NCBI GenBank assembly: GCA_003415625.1
Contig: PYIU01000008.1
Span: 1,240,001 to 1,304,000 of the forward strand
Direction of reading: 5' to 3'
Origin: Aquanectria penicillioides
Lineage: Eukaryota > Ascomycota > Sordariomycetes > Hypocreales > Nectriaceae
DNA: 64,000 nt
Of the stretch, positions 24,159-33,800 are shown one piece after another. Both the position numbers and the translations under genes were made by a program. The notes under the pieces are model-generated. The model ran no database searches. It was not told the origin of the DNA and was given only the letters and a program-made list of their open reading frames with translations. Position 1 is the first letter of the stretch. Every line of letters begins with the position of its first letter.

Positions 24159-25248
24159 GAAATCCCTTACACACTATATACTACATTCCATAAGATCACA
24201 ATGCTATGGCTAGCAAAAGACCTCTTATCCATACAAAATAATATCCATTCTTTATTTAATAAAGGTCAAACCTATTTATAGATTCTTACTAAAATAAATT
24301 ATCTTTTTTTTATATAAGGGCTACTAAATATTAATCTTTATACATTAAAGTCCTAAATTGCCTCTTAAGGTCTTATATAATATTTATCTATTTCCTTTAA
24401 TCTATTATATAAGGAAATATTAAAGCTATATATATTAAATACCTCTATTTAATAGATCTTAAAGACTATAAATTAGCTTCTTTATATATAGAACTATAAA
24501 GTAATTAGCTATTAAACCTTATAATAGTAGTTATTTAAATAGAATTTTATATAATAATAGAATTATTAAATAATAGAGGAATTTATTAAATATATATAGT
24601 TTTACTTTTATTTATATAAATTTTTTAATATATTTATCTTTTAGAATATTTAAAAATAAAATAAACTATAAGTCTTTTTTTAAATAATCTAAAAGATTTA
24701 ATATTAATATAGTATAAAATAATAGTTCTATATAAATTATAAAAAAAAAGTAGCTTTTTAAATTATTATTTAATTTTTTAAATAAAACCTTTAGAAGTTA
24801 TTAGCAATTTATTATTTTAAATAAAAATATTTATATAATTATATATATATTTAAGGAAATATTTTAATCTTTTAAAATTAACTTTATAATTTCTATTAAT
24901 TAATCTTTTTAAAGAAAGTTTAAAAACATTAAAAGGGGAATTTTAAGTATTATATAGACTTTAGTATTCCTAAATTAAATTTCCTTTAGTATTTAAATAA
25001 ATATAAAAAATTAAAGAGGTTTAAATTCTAAATTTATAGCTATATTAATATATACTTATAATATATAATTTAATTTTATATTAATTAATCTATAATAACT
25101 AAATTAAATATATTAAAGCAATATCTTTATATAATTTAGTATCTTAAAATAAGGCTATTCTTTATTTATTTAAACTATAGAACTAAAATGCCTTTATAAA
25201 TAATAGTATAAACTAGCCTTATTTAAGCTAAATTAATTAAAATATTAT

Positions 25249-25395
25249 TGTAAGGATAGCGCTGGGCGCATACGAATATGCGACAACCAGGCCCCTTATA
25301 TACAGTTGTGTGGCACAATTCCGGCACGTTGTGCCTGAATTGCTTGATCTTTTGGGTCTATTGGTCGAGTGGGCATGCCACCCCACCTCTTCACA
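25249..25395 (+). repeat. 5' LTR of TRIM copy 1
   Basis: 147 bp, TG...CA. Contains TATATA at 25297-25302 and, 28 nt downstream, the 16-nt segment 25325-25340 that is complementary to the candidate primer site outside the LTR. Confidence 0.85.
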
Positions 25396-25398
25396 ATT

Positions 25399-25414
25399 AT
25401 TCAGGCACAACGTG
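25399..25414 (+). other. Candidate self-primer binding site, TRIM copy 1
   Basis: ATTCAGGCACAACGTG starts three bases after the 5' LTR and is the exact reverse complement of LTR bases 25325-25340. It does not begin with TGG as a tRNA 3'-end primer site would. In Tf1/sushi-group elements the transcript's own 5' end pairs with such a site; that this applies here is inference. Confidence 0.65.
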
Positions 25415-25436
25415 GGTCTTCTGGCTGTGCGAGGTC

Positions 25437-25453
25437 GTGGGTTCGAATCCCAC
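25437..25453 (+). other. tRNA T-arm-like hairpin in TRIM copy 1
   Basis: A five-base stem GTGGG/CCCAC encloses the seven-base loop TTCGAAT, as in a tRNA T-arm, and would serve as a Pol III B box. No matching 5' acceptor strand was found nearby, so this is not a complete tRNA. The flanks differ from those in copy 2. Confidence 0.5.
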
Positions 25454-25729
25454 CTGCGAGGCAGAACAAATGGAGTGTCCGACCACATGCTTACGTTGGG
25501 CTCACAAGGCAGGTGTGCAGTTGCCTGCTGCGACCGAGCCTTGGGGGTTGACATCTGTTGTGTATCCCTAGGCACGGAGGACCGGCCTACTCAGGTTGAC
25601 GCGTACTACGAAGCTAGCCTACGGGCATTTATCCTGGACCCCAGCTTCCTTAAGTGCGCACTGGAAAGGTTACAGAAGGGGTAGCTTGGCCCTATAATAC
25701 AGCATTACAGCTCGGGACGCGCTGCTATT

Positions 25730-25737
25730 GAGGGGGG
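25730..25737 (+). other. Polypurine tract of TRIM copy 1
   Basis: GAGGGGGG lies five bases before the 3' LTR, the position where plus-strand priming occurs in LTR retroelements. Copy 2 has the equivalent G-rich run at 27,757-27,763 on the minus strand. Confidence 0.7.
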
Positions 25738-25742
25738 ATAAT

Positions 25743-25889
25743 TGTAAGGATAGCGCTGGGCGCATACGAATATGCGACAACCAGGCCCCTTATATATAGT
25801 TGTGTGGCACAATTCCGGCACGTTGTGCCTGAATTGCTTGATCTTTTGGGTCTATTGGTCGAGTGGGCATGCCACCCCACCTCTTTATA
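25743..25889 (+). repeat. 3' LTR of TRIM copy 1
   Basis: 147 bp, three differences from the 5' LTR. Its last bases TTATA correspond to TCACA in the 5' copy, so the terminal CA has been lost to C-to-T change. Confidence 0.85.
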
Positions 25890-27606
25890 ATTATATAAAA
25901 ATAAAAATAAAAATTATTACTTTTATTATTAAGGAAATTAAATTTAATTATACTATATATATAAATTAAGCACTTAAAATATTTATATTAAAAGCTAATA
26001 GCATTAACTTTAATTAAAAGCTTTTAATTAATAGATTTTTTACTTTAATAAGCTTATTTAATATACTCTTTTTCTAAATAATAGTATAGATAATTAAATT
26101 GCATTATATATAATTTATACTTTTATAATATAAAATAAATTTATTAATTTTATATTACTTTAGAATAAATATAAAATTTATATATAAAAGAATTAATAGT
26201 ATATTATTTTAGGGATTTTAGTAGACCTTTATTATATAAAAAGTATTTAAAATTAAAGCATTTTATTAAAGAAAGATAATAATACTTTTAATTATAAGGT
26301 TTTATATATAATGCTAAATGCTATATAAAGAATTAATATTAATTCCTTTCTTTTAGAAAATATATAGTATTAATATATAATTTAGTTATTTACAATAGGA
26401 TTTTTTAATTAAAAGATTAATAATTACTAATAACTATATATTTTTATATACTTAACCTTATACTAAAAAGTTTAAAAATATTAATAAAGTAATTAGCTTT
26501 TAATTTTATAATTAACTAAAGTTCTATTAAATAAAGTATATAAATATATATAAAAATTAACTTAATTTATATAGAATACTATTAATTTAATTTAATATTA
26601 ATTACTTAAATATAATATTAAACTTTAAGTTAATTTAAACCTTAAAGGTAATTTAATACTATATGCCTTATAGACCTAACTTTAAGACTTTTAAAATAAA
26701 GAAATTAAAGGATTTTAAGTCTTATATATACCTTATTTTTTCTTTTATATTAATCTTTAAGTTTAAATTTAATAAATATAAAAGGCTAGGCCTATTTTTA
26801 ACTCTTTTAGTAAAGTAATTATATAAAATAATATAAATAGAATTAAACTTTTAGAGTAATTGCATTTAATTAAATAGATTAAAAAAGGTAATATCTTTAA
26901 AAAGGGCTTTTATTATATATAGAAAGAACTTTCTAAAGGTAATTTTAATATTATATCTTTCTCTTTTTTAATTAACTTTACTATATAAAGAGGTTAACTA
27001 TTATTAAGAATTAAAAAGTTTAATTATATAAAAAATTAGCTATTTTAAACCTTTTAATTAATTAACCTTTTAATAAAGAGATTAATAATAATATAAATAT
27101 TTTTAGAATATAAATTTAGCAATTAATTAAATCTAGCTTACTTTAACTAAAACTTTTTAATTTTATATAAAGTATTTACCTTAAATTATTTAAAAAAGCT
27201 AAATTAAATAAATTATATAATCTATTCTTTTTTATTTATTATAAACTTAAAAGTATTAATTATAATATTAAATAATAGAAAAGCATTAAAATTAATAATA
27301 CCTAAATAAATTAATATTTAATAAAATATTAAGTAACTTATATATATTAAGCTTATTTATCTTTTTAAAAATAAAAACCTATTTTAAGTTTAATTAAAAG
27401 TTATAAAACTAATTAATTATACTAAAAGCCTAATAGAATTTTTATAAAGATTAGCTATCTTTTATAGTTAGTAAACTTAAAGAGCTTTTTAGGCTTATAT
27501 TTAAAAGTTCTTTTTAAAATTAATTATATAATTATAAAGCTTTAGTAATAGTTTTAATAAAGTAAAAGCAATAAACTATAAAGAACTTTAAAAAGTTATA
27601 TAAAAT
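25890..27606. other. RIP-degraded interior between the TRIM copies
   Basis: 1.7 kb of almost pure A/T sequence belonging to the outer element. No readable gene or further GC-normal insert is seen. Confidence 0.7.
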
Positions 27607-27751
27607 TATAACGAATGGGGTGGCATGCCCACTCGGCCAATAGACCAAAAGATCAAGCAATTCAGGCATAACATGCCGGAATTATGCCACACAACTGTAT
27701 ATAAGGGGCCTGGTTGTCGCACATTCGTACGCGCCTAGCGCTATCCTTACA
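27607..27751 (-). repeat. 3' LTR of TRIM copy 2
   Basis: 145 bp; on the minus strand it begins TGTAAGGATAGCG, with its end eroded to TTATA. It shows several transitions relative to the partner LTR. Confidence 0.8.
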
Positions 27752-28033
27752 ATTATCCCCCTTAATAGCAGCGCGTCCCGAGCTGTAATGCTGTATTATA
27801 GGGCCAAGCTACCCCTTCTGTAACCTTTCCAATGCGCACTTAAGGAAGCTGGGGTCCAGGATAAATGCCTGTAGGCTACGCCTGTAGGCTAGCTTCGTAG
27901 TACGCGTCAACCTGAGTAGGCCGGTCCTCTGTGCCTAGGGATACGCAATAGATGTCAACCCCCAAGGCTCGGTCGCAGCAGGCAACTGCACACCTGCCTT
28001 GTGAGCCTAACGTAAGCCTAACGCGGTCACAGA

Positions 28034-28050
28034 CCCGGGGTTCGAACCCG
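28034..28050 (-). other. tRNA T-arm-like sequence in TRIM copy 2
   Basis: On the minus strand GGGTTCGAACCC forms the core of a T-arm-like hairpin. It lies at the same place as the arm in copy 1 but with unrelated flanking bases. Confidence 0.45.
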
Positions 28051-28093
28051 TAGCCTCCGCACAGCCAGAAGACCCACGTTGTGCCTGAATAAT

Positions 28094-28238
28094 TGTGATG
28101 AATGGGGTGGCATGCCCACTTGGCCAATAGACCAAAAGATCAAGCAATTCAGGCATAACGTGCCGGAATTGTGCCACACAACTGTATATAAGGGGCCTAG
28201 TTGTCGCACATTCGTACGCGCCCAGCGCTATCCTTACA
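28094..28238 (-). repeat. 5' LTR of TRIM copy 2
   Basis: 145 bp; on the minus strand it begins TGTAAGGATAGCG and ends TCACA. Contains the TATATA box and the primer-site complement with one mismatch. Confidence 0.8.
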
Positions 28239-29838
28239 AAAATAAAGATACTTTACTATTAGAATTATTTAATTTAATTAATTCTAGCTATATAATATTG
28301 CAATAAAGGCAAAGAAAAGAGCTAAAAGTTTTATTTTAAATTTATTTATAGTAGCAATTAGTTTTTAGGCACTTAACCTCTCTTTAAAATAGTAGCATTT
28401 TATATATAATAATAAAAAGAAATAAAAAAAAAGGAAAAAAAATAAAAAAAAAGAAAAGAAAAGGATTTAATATAAATTTAATAGTATTATATAGAATTTA
28501 ATTTTATTATATAAAATAAGTAATTATTTTACTTTTTAATTAAAATATTATAGGATTTTATATATTAATAATCTAAATATAATGCTATTAATTATATAGA
28601 ATTAATAGAAATTTAATTGCTTAACTATTAATTAGCTATTAATTAATAGTTAAGCAATTAAAAAACTATTTATTTAAAATATTATAACTTTAATTGCCTT
28701 TCTTTTTTTATTATTACTATTATTATTACTATAATTAATATATATAAGCCCTTTAAATAATATATATATTAATCCTTTAAATAATAGCAATAATAATAAT
28801 AATAATATATTATATATTATTGCTAATATCCCTTCCTTTTTATATAGCTAAAGTTTTAAATTACTAACTATATATATAGTTTTAACTTAAGAATCCCCTT
28901 TAACTAATATTAATATACTATATATAACTTAAAATTAATTCTTTTTTATATATAAGCTAATATCTTTTTAGCCTCTTTAAATGCATTTTATATAAATGCC
29001 TAATAAGCATTACCTTATAGAAGCTAATATTTTAGGATAGTAGCTTTAGCTATATATTAAAAATGCACTTTAATATACTATCTTAAATCTATTTAATTAT
29101 TTAATTTAATTCCTTTATAACTGTATATAACTAGCCTAAATTTAAAGCATAAAGGACTTATATATAAATGCCTTATTTATTTAAAATTAAGGCATTTTTA
29201 GTTTAATTCTTTATTTATTTTATATAAATAAAATATACTTAAATTTAAATATATATATAGCGCCCTTTCCTTACTGTATATATCTTTTAGGTCACTTTAA
29301 TAGCTACTGCAGTAATTATAAGTAGCTAAATTGCATTACTTAATATAGCAATAGAAATACACTTAAAGGCAGGCATATATACAATAGTTTAGGTTTTAGC
29401 TTTAGCTAACTATTATTACTTAAAGGACTAAAGACCTTAATAAATAACTCTATTTAGCTAAAAGAAAAAAAAACCTAAAAAGACCCTATTAAAGTCTTTA
29501 ATAAAGGGTCCTAAAAGGATCCTTTAGTTATTAAATAGTTATATATATTAGCATTCCTTTTTTTTACTTTTGCCTTAATTACTTACTCTTTTATATATAT
29601 AATATAGCCAATAAAGCCTTAATTAAATGGCTATATATAAAGGCATTAATTAATAGTTCTAGCTAACCTAAAATAATAGCTAGCACCTTCTTATAGTATT
29701 TTAGGTTAATAGCAAAATATATTATACAATATATCTTATAAAGCAAAGACTAGCCTTTCTAATTGTTAGATCTAGATAACTTTATTATATAGTAATAATA
29801 TAGGCGAATTTATAACTGTACGCAATGTAGACTGTATA
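28239..29838. other. RIP-degraded interior, right part
   Basis: 1.6 kb of A/T-dominated sequence of the outer element up to the right inverted repeat. No gene can be read. Confidence 0.7.
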
Positions 29839-29923
29839 TAAAGGTAGGGCAGAATTGTGGGATTTTAGGATTTTAGATTTTCGGGTTTTTGCACTTTGTC
29901 ACCGCATGCCTAATGTGCGACCG
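29839..29923 (-). repeat. Right terminal inverted repeat, 85 bp
   Basis: Reverse complement begins CGGTCGCACATTAGGCA and is followed outward by TA. Most differences from the left repeat are transitions, consistent with RIP. Confidence 0.85.
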
Positions 29924-30463
29924 TACATACGCACGGACGTCGCCGCCGTGGTCGCACAATGACATGGGCAGATCGAGAAATGGGGAAAATGGCAGCCTCC
30001 GGACACACACACACACGCATGACGCACCGTTATTGACGGGGGGTGTGTGCGCGTGGCACTGGGAAACGGGCACGGCAGAGGGCGTTTAGCGACAGCAATG
30101 GCCAGGGATCATGATCCGCCCATGACCGCCAAGGGCCGATGTCGATGCGTCAGTGCAACACCGACGCCGGCCAGGCCTTCGGTTCGCTCACGCATGCCCT
30201 GGCGGAATCCTCGTTCCTCTGTCTCGCCGCCCCCTCTCCCGCGCCCCCCTTTCCCGGAAAGCATCAACGGCAACGGGAAGCGAGACGAGGTGCCCTATCC
30301 GAGGAGGCTGGAGTTTGGAGCCGACGCCGCGCCGCACCCCGAGTCTATGGATGGATCGGGCCCGCAGCCGAGCTTTTTCGTCGGCGACCAAGGTCGACGC
30401 CATGACGGCTTCAGACCGTGTCAGGAGAAAACGGAGGTTGCGATGCCTGCCCCTACTGGATAG

Positions 30464-30853
30464 AGGTATCGGTTCACCGTCGATCTCCCATCGGAAAGTA
30501 TGCAGGAGGATGTGCGTGCTAGCAGCCTAGTACCTATCCTCACATCGCGGTGGTGGGCCATGCGAAAAGCTTGTGCTGCACCACCTTCATTCAACCTCAT
30601 GCGTGTAAGTCCCACGCCCTGGTGCCAGTCATATTGCCAACATGTTATTAAGCATAACCGGCATTAACATGGACGTCTCATCTAAGAACATGCCCAGGTG
30701 TCTCTCGCCCGGCCCGAGGTCAACCTCACACACCGCTGGATTCCACAACCTGATTGCAACGCAATATCCGCCCGTGAGATTTTCGTGGGCGAAATGGAGC
30801 AAAACCCACTCAATGTCCTCGAAAAAGAAGAAGCCTTACCATTCCCTGATTGA
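30464..30853 (+). pseudogene. Possible unrecognised coding remnant (low confidence)
   Basis: From 30,464 one frame stays open and reads protein-like sequence with SLVPILTSRWWAMRKACAAP, reaching a donor GTGTAA at 30,603. After an acceptor TAAG at 30,686 the same phase continues as QHAQVSLARPEVNLTHRW and ends with FPD and TGA at 30,851. The composition is more protein-like than other open frames in this desert. No upstream exon or start was found and no family is recognised. It may be the 3' end of a decayed gene, or chance. Confidence 0.25.
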
Positions 30854-33800
30854 TAATTTTTCCCAGATGGATTCTATGGGATAATTATAGCGTAAAAGTG
30901 GCCCGCGCGCCGGTCCTGATGCGGCTCAAAAAGGATGGCGCTGGGCCCGCGCACACCACCACCAGGAAAAAAAACAGGAACCGGGTTTAAATTTTTGGGG
31001 AGGGTTCCTAAACTGACACCCTAGGGAGTGCGGAAGGTTACATAACCTCTATTTACGGACACGATGCACTCGGTTCTCAGATGTACTGTACGTACCTTTT
31101 TCTCATGCCTCTTTATTGTCAATGGTCGCGACGGCCCGTCACCCCGTCTCATCAGAGGCTAAGAAGGGATTCAGGAGTAATGGAGTCTCTCGGAATTTGA
31201 CGGAACTTTGGTAACGCAAATGGTGCCCTTCTAACGAAATCGCCATCGGGTCTATCAATTGAGGCATGTCAAATGAGAGCCAACCATTCGGAATTCGGAA
31301 CGTGAGTTGAGCCTGTTGACAAGGCAAATTTTTTAATACACAGTCGACGGCTTCTTGGCCGCCACAACCCACGGTCCACGTTGCGTGGGCTTCAGCGATG
31401 ATTGCACCATCGGCGAAGGACGGCGTCAAGAAAACGGAGACGGACACAGCGACGGACGGGCCACCACTGGCAGCATGGGCGTGCCCAAGATGCTTGCCGC
31501 AACAGGGCTGAGCTGTAAGTACCGTACCCGCGTGAGATGAGATGTGGGTGGCTCATGGTGGTAGGCCGCCGATCGAATAGCGCCCACGGTTTGCAAGCGC
31601 CAGGGATCTTCAGGCACGCAGAGCAATATGTTACGTATTAGACCGCGCCGGAGGGCAAGGGTCCAGCACCATTTGAGTGAGCCGCAGGCACGAGCCTCAC
31701 TTGACTCGGCCTCGACCGATCACTGCGTGGTCACGGTGTACGAGAAACTCGGCTCTTGGTATTGTGATGCCGACTCGCCTCCCTCCAAGGTGTGGATGGC
31801 GATGCTCTGGTCGGCGAAGAAACGGTGGGGGCTGCTCCACCGTCAAACTCGTGCTCCTCCACTCATACACCGTGGAGATGGACATGGCGACATGGACACT
31901 TGACTTCGTGTAATGGAGGATCCTAGTCCCCACCCTGGTTGAGATTCGCCGGGGGGTGGTGCCCTTTGAAAAGAAAAGAAAACCTTGTGTATGACAACAT
32001 GACGCGGGCCAGGTGCGGAACGAGGGATCGTGGATGGATCTGGATCAGCTCGGTGGCGAACATGTTCTGGAAAATTGCCTCATGAAGAAATTTTTTACGG
32101 TTCAAGTCCCACAAACACAACGTAATTCTTGGGTTTGATATTGAGCTCGAGGTGGGTGGTGGTTGACCATCAGGCCCCTATACAGCGAGGCGGCTACTTC
32201 ATTGGTGTAGGGTAGCCTCACGATGGATGACTTACACGGCGGCGACGTAAGAAGCAAACTCTGCATTAGCTTTCCGCGGGAGGCTTCACTGCATACGTAT
32301 GTGAATTCGGTTGCGCGATGCGAAAATAGTTCTAGCAAAGCTCCGCTGCGAGTTTGACAGCCACGTGTGGAAGCCGACAAGGGAATTGGAGATTTTGCCC
32401 CATTCCGTGCAACGGATACGTGCTCGGTGAGCCAACAAGTGACGGCTGTCCAACATCTGATTATTATTCACCAAACTTTCGCTGGGTTGGACGATTGGTT
32501 ACTGTGTCTTGGCATCGCGACGGAAATGCCTCTGCTGTCGCATTCACGATGGAGATGTTACGTCTCACGATGGTCTCATCGCAACTACGTAGTCGCCATC
32601 GTCTGGTTGACGCAGGCGCATCGAGATGGTGAACGGTGTCCAAGATGTTGTGATCGTGTGTAAGGGGCGTGCGATGAGATCATCCACCTGGGCCACTATG
32701 GATCCCAAACACCTGGGTCGATCCAACACGCACCGCATAGCTGTGCATAACGTAGCACAAAGTACTGACCGTACTACTGTAAGGATATGTAGCATCCTAT
32801 TTCCAAGGACGAGACGAACAGCGACGGCCCCCGTTGAGCTTCAAACGAACTAACACCCGTAACAGGGTGGCCCAGAGGCTGGCAGGGAACCATAAAGAGA
32901 TTTTCCCAGGATGAAGGGCCATCGACCAACTGCGCGGACCAAGTGTGGATTATGGTGTGTGCTCCTCTTGAGCGACATGTTTTGTATGGGTGAGTTGCTT
33001 TGAGGTCTTTCTTTGGAGTTAGTTTGGGTGGGCAGAGGCGGGTGCGCAATGTTTCCATTTCCAGAACAGTCCCAGGCCCAGGGCAGCCAGCCAACCACGC
33101 ACGAGGAGGCACCTCTTTCCAGTTTAGAATGGGTTAGGTGTTGGAGACACAGCTGCGTGCCCCCGTACTATGGGACTATGGCAGGAGGGCCAAGGTGCAT
33201 TACCTTCCCGATCCCATGTGCTGCCGGGCTGCGGTACGTACCGGCCGGACCCAAGTAGGTGCATACCGCGCCGGCGGCGGTCCAGGGAAGGTGCTCTAGG
33301 AGAAAAATTTTCAGGTCCTGTGTTCCTGTTTGCACCTGCGGAAAGGCCCACATCTGCAAGGAAAACAGGAAGCCACGACGTGTGCACGGGCTCCATCCTG
33401 GCCCAGCTGACCCGTGACTGGGCCCAAGGACAAATTCTGTCAGACGTCAGATGGAGAACCGCAGCAAGAGTCGCGCACCGTTTTTTTTTTTCTGGTGCTG
33501 GTCCCCTCTCTTGCTCTCGCTCTGGCTCCTCCAGCTCGCAGCTGTGGAGCATACCCCGTGGGACCGGCATGAATTTGGGTGGAAAGCGATGGCAGCGCGG
33601 TTGTGCAAGATTTTTTTTCCCCTTCCCCTGCCCACTTCGAGCTTCTTCGATGTTTGAATAAGCGGGGCCGGTCCCGGAGCGGCAATGTACGTACCGCGCA
33701 TTTGCAAACCGGCAACTGGGACCAACGACAGCGACCTACGGTGACGGGCTGGGCTGACCGAAGGAAAATGGGTCACAAACAGGAGACTGCTGGGCCCGAT

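Larger units (their letters stand above)
25249..25889 (+). mobile_element. TRIM-like miniature LTR retroelement, copy 1 (641 bp)
   Basis: The element is LTR (25249-25395, 147 bp), internal region (25396-25742, 347 bp), LTR (25743-25889, 147 bp). Each LTR starts TG; the 5' copy ends CA. A perfect 5-bp duplication ATTAT flanks the element (25244-25248 and 25890-25894), although in AT-rich DNA chance cannot be excluded. A polypurine tract abuts the 3' LTR, and a self-complementary candidate primer site abuts the 5' LTR. There is no gag, pol or other coding sequence, so it must be non-autonomous. The LTRs differ at only three positions, each CpA in the 5' LTR and TpA in the 3' LTR. It sits in opposite orientation to copy 2 in the same island. 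Confidence 0.85.
27607..28238 (-). mobile_element. TRIM-like miniature LTR retroelement, copy 2 (632 bp)
   Basis: On the minus strand this reads LTR (28094-28238), internal region (27752-28093, 342 bp), LTR (27607-27751), with 145-bp LTRs. A perfect AAAAT duplication flanks it (27602-27606 and 28239-28243). Its candidate primer site is identical to copy 1 (28075-28090), and the 5' LTR partner (28147-28162) matches 15 of 16 bases. Most internal sequence is nearly identical to copy 1, apart from a replaced segment of 40-60 bp carrying a different tRNA-like arm and a local repeat of GCGTAGCCTAC-like sequence near 27,880. The LTR pair differ by several transitions, more than in copy 1, suggesting an older or more RIP-affected insertion. 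Confidence 0.85.
24074..29923. mobile_element. RIP-degraded TIR element, 5.85 kb, with two nested retroelements
   Basis: The block is bounded by an 85-bp inverted repeat (about 90% identical) and flanked on each side by TA (24,072-24,073 and 29,924-29,925). Base composition drops sharply at the inner edges of the repeats. The interior outside the nested elements is made almost wholly of A and T with abundant TpA and stop codons in every frame, as expected after heavy RIP. Removing the two inserts leaves about 4.6 kb. TA target duplication with terminal inverted repeats fits a Tc1/mariner/pogo-type DNA transposon, but no transposase can be read, so the superfamily is inference. A composite of several older insertions inside one outer element is also possible. 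Confidence 0.75.

Noticed and set aside
24180..25240. Open frames and apparent structure in the A/T block
   Set aside because: All frames are dense in stops, and the sequence is low complexity from RIP.
25325..25414. The 16-nt inverted pair as a simple hairpin, MITE end or CRISPR-like repeat
   Set aside because: The outer direct repeats, polypurine tract and target duplications define an LTR element, and the pair sits at the primer-site position. No spacer array exists.
25310..25684. 124-codon open frame across TRIM copy 1
   Set aside because: It crosses the LTR boundary and the tRNA-like segment, is not open in copy 2, and has no domain. It is structural retroelement DNA, not a gene.
25249..25889. 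SINE interpretation based on the B-box-like T-arm
   Set aside because: SINEs lack terminal direct repeats with TG...CA ends and a polypurine tract, and no 3' poly(A) or simple repeat tail is present.
33124..33661. Overlapping open frames of 148 and 163 codons on opposite strands
   Set aside because: Composition is that of GC-rich noise, with no splice-compatible extension and no motif.
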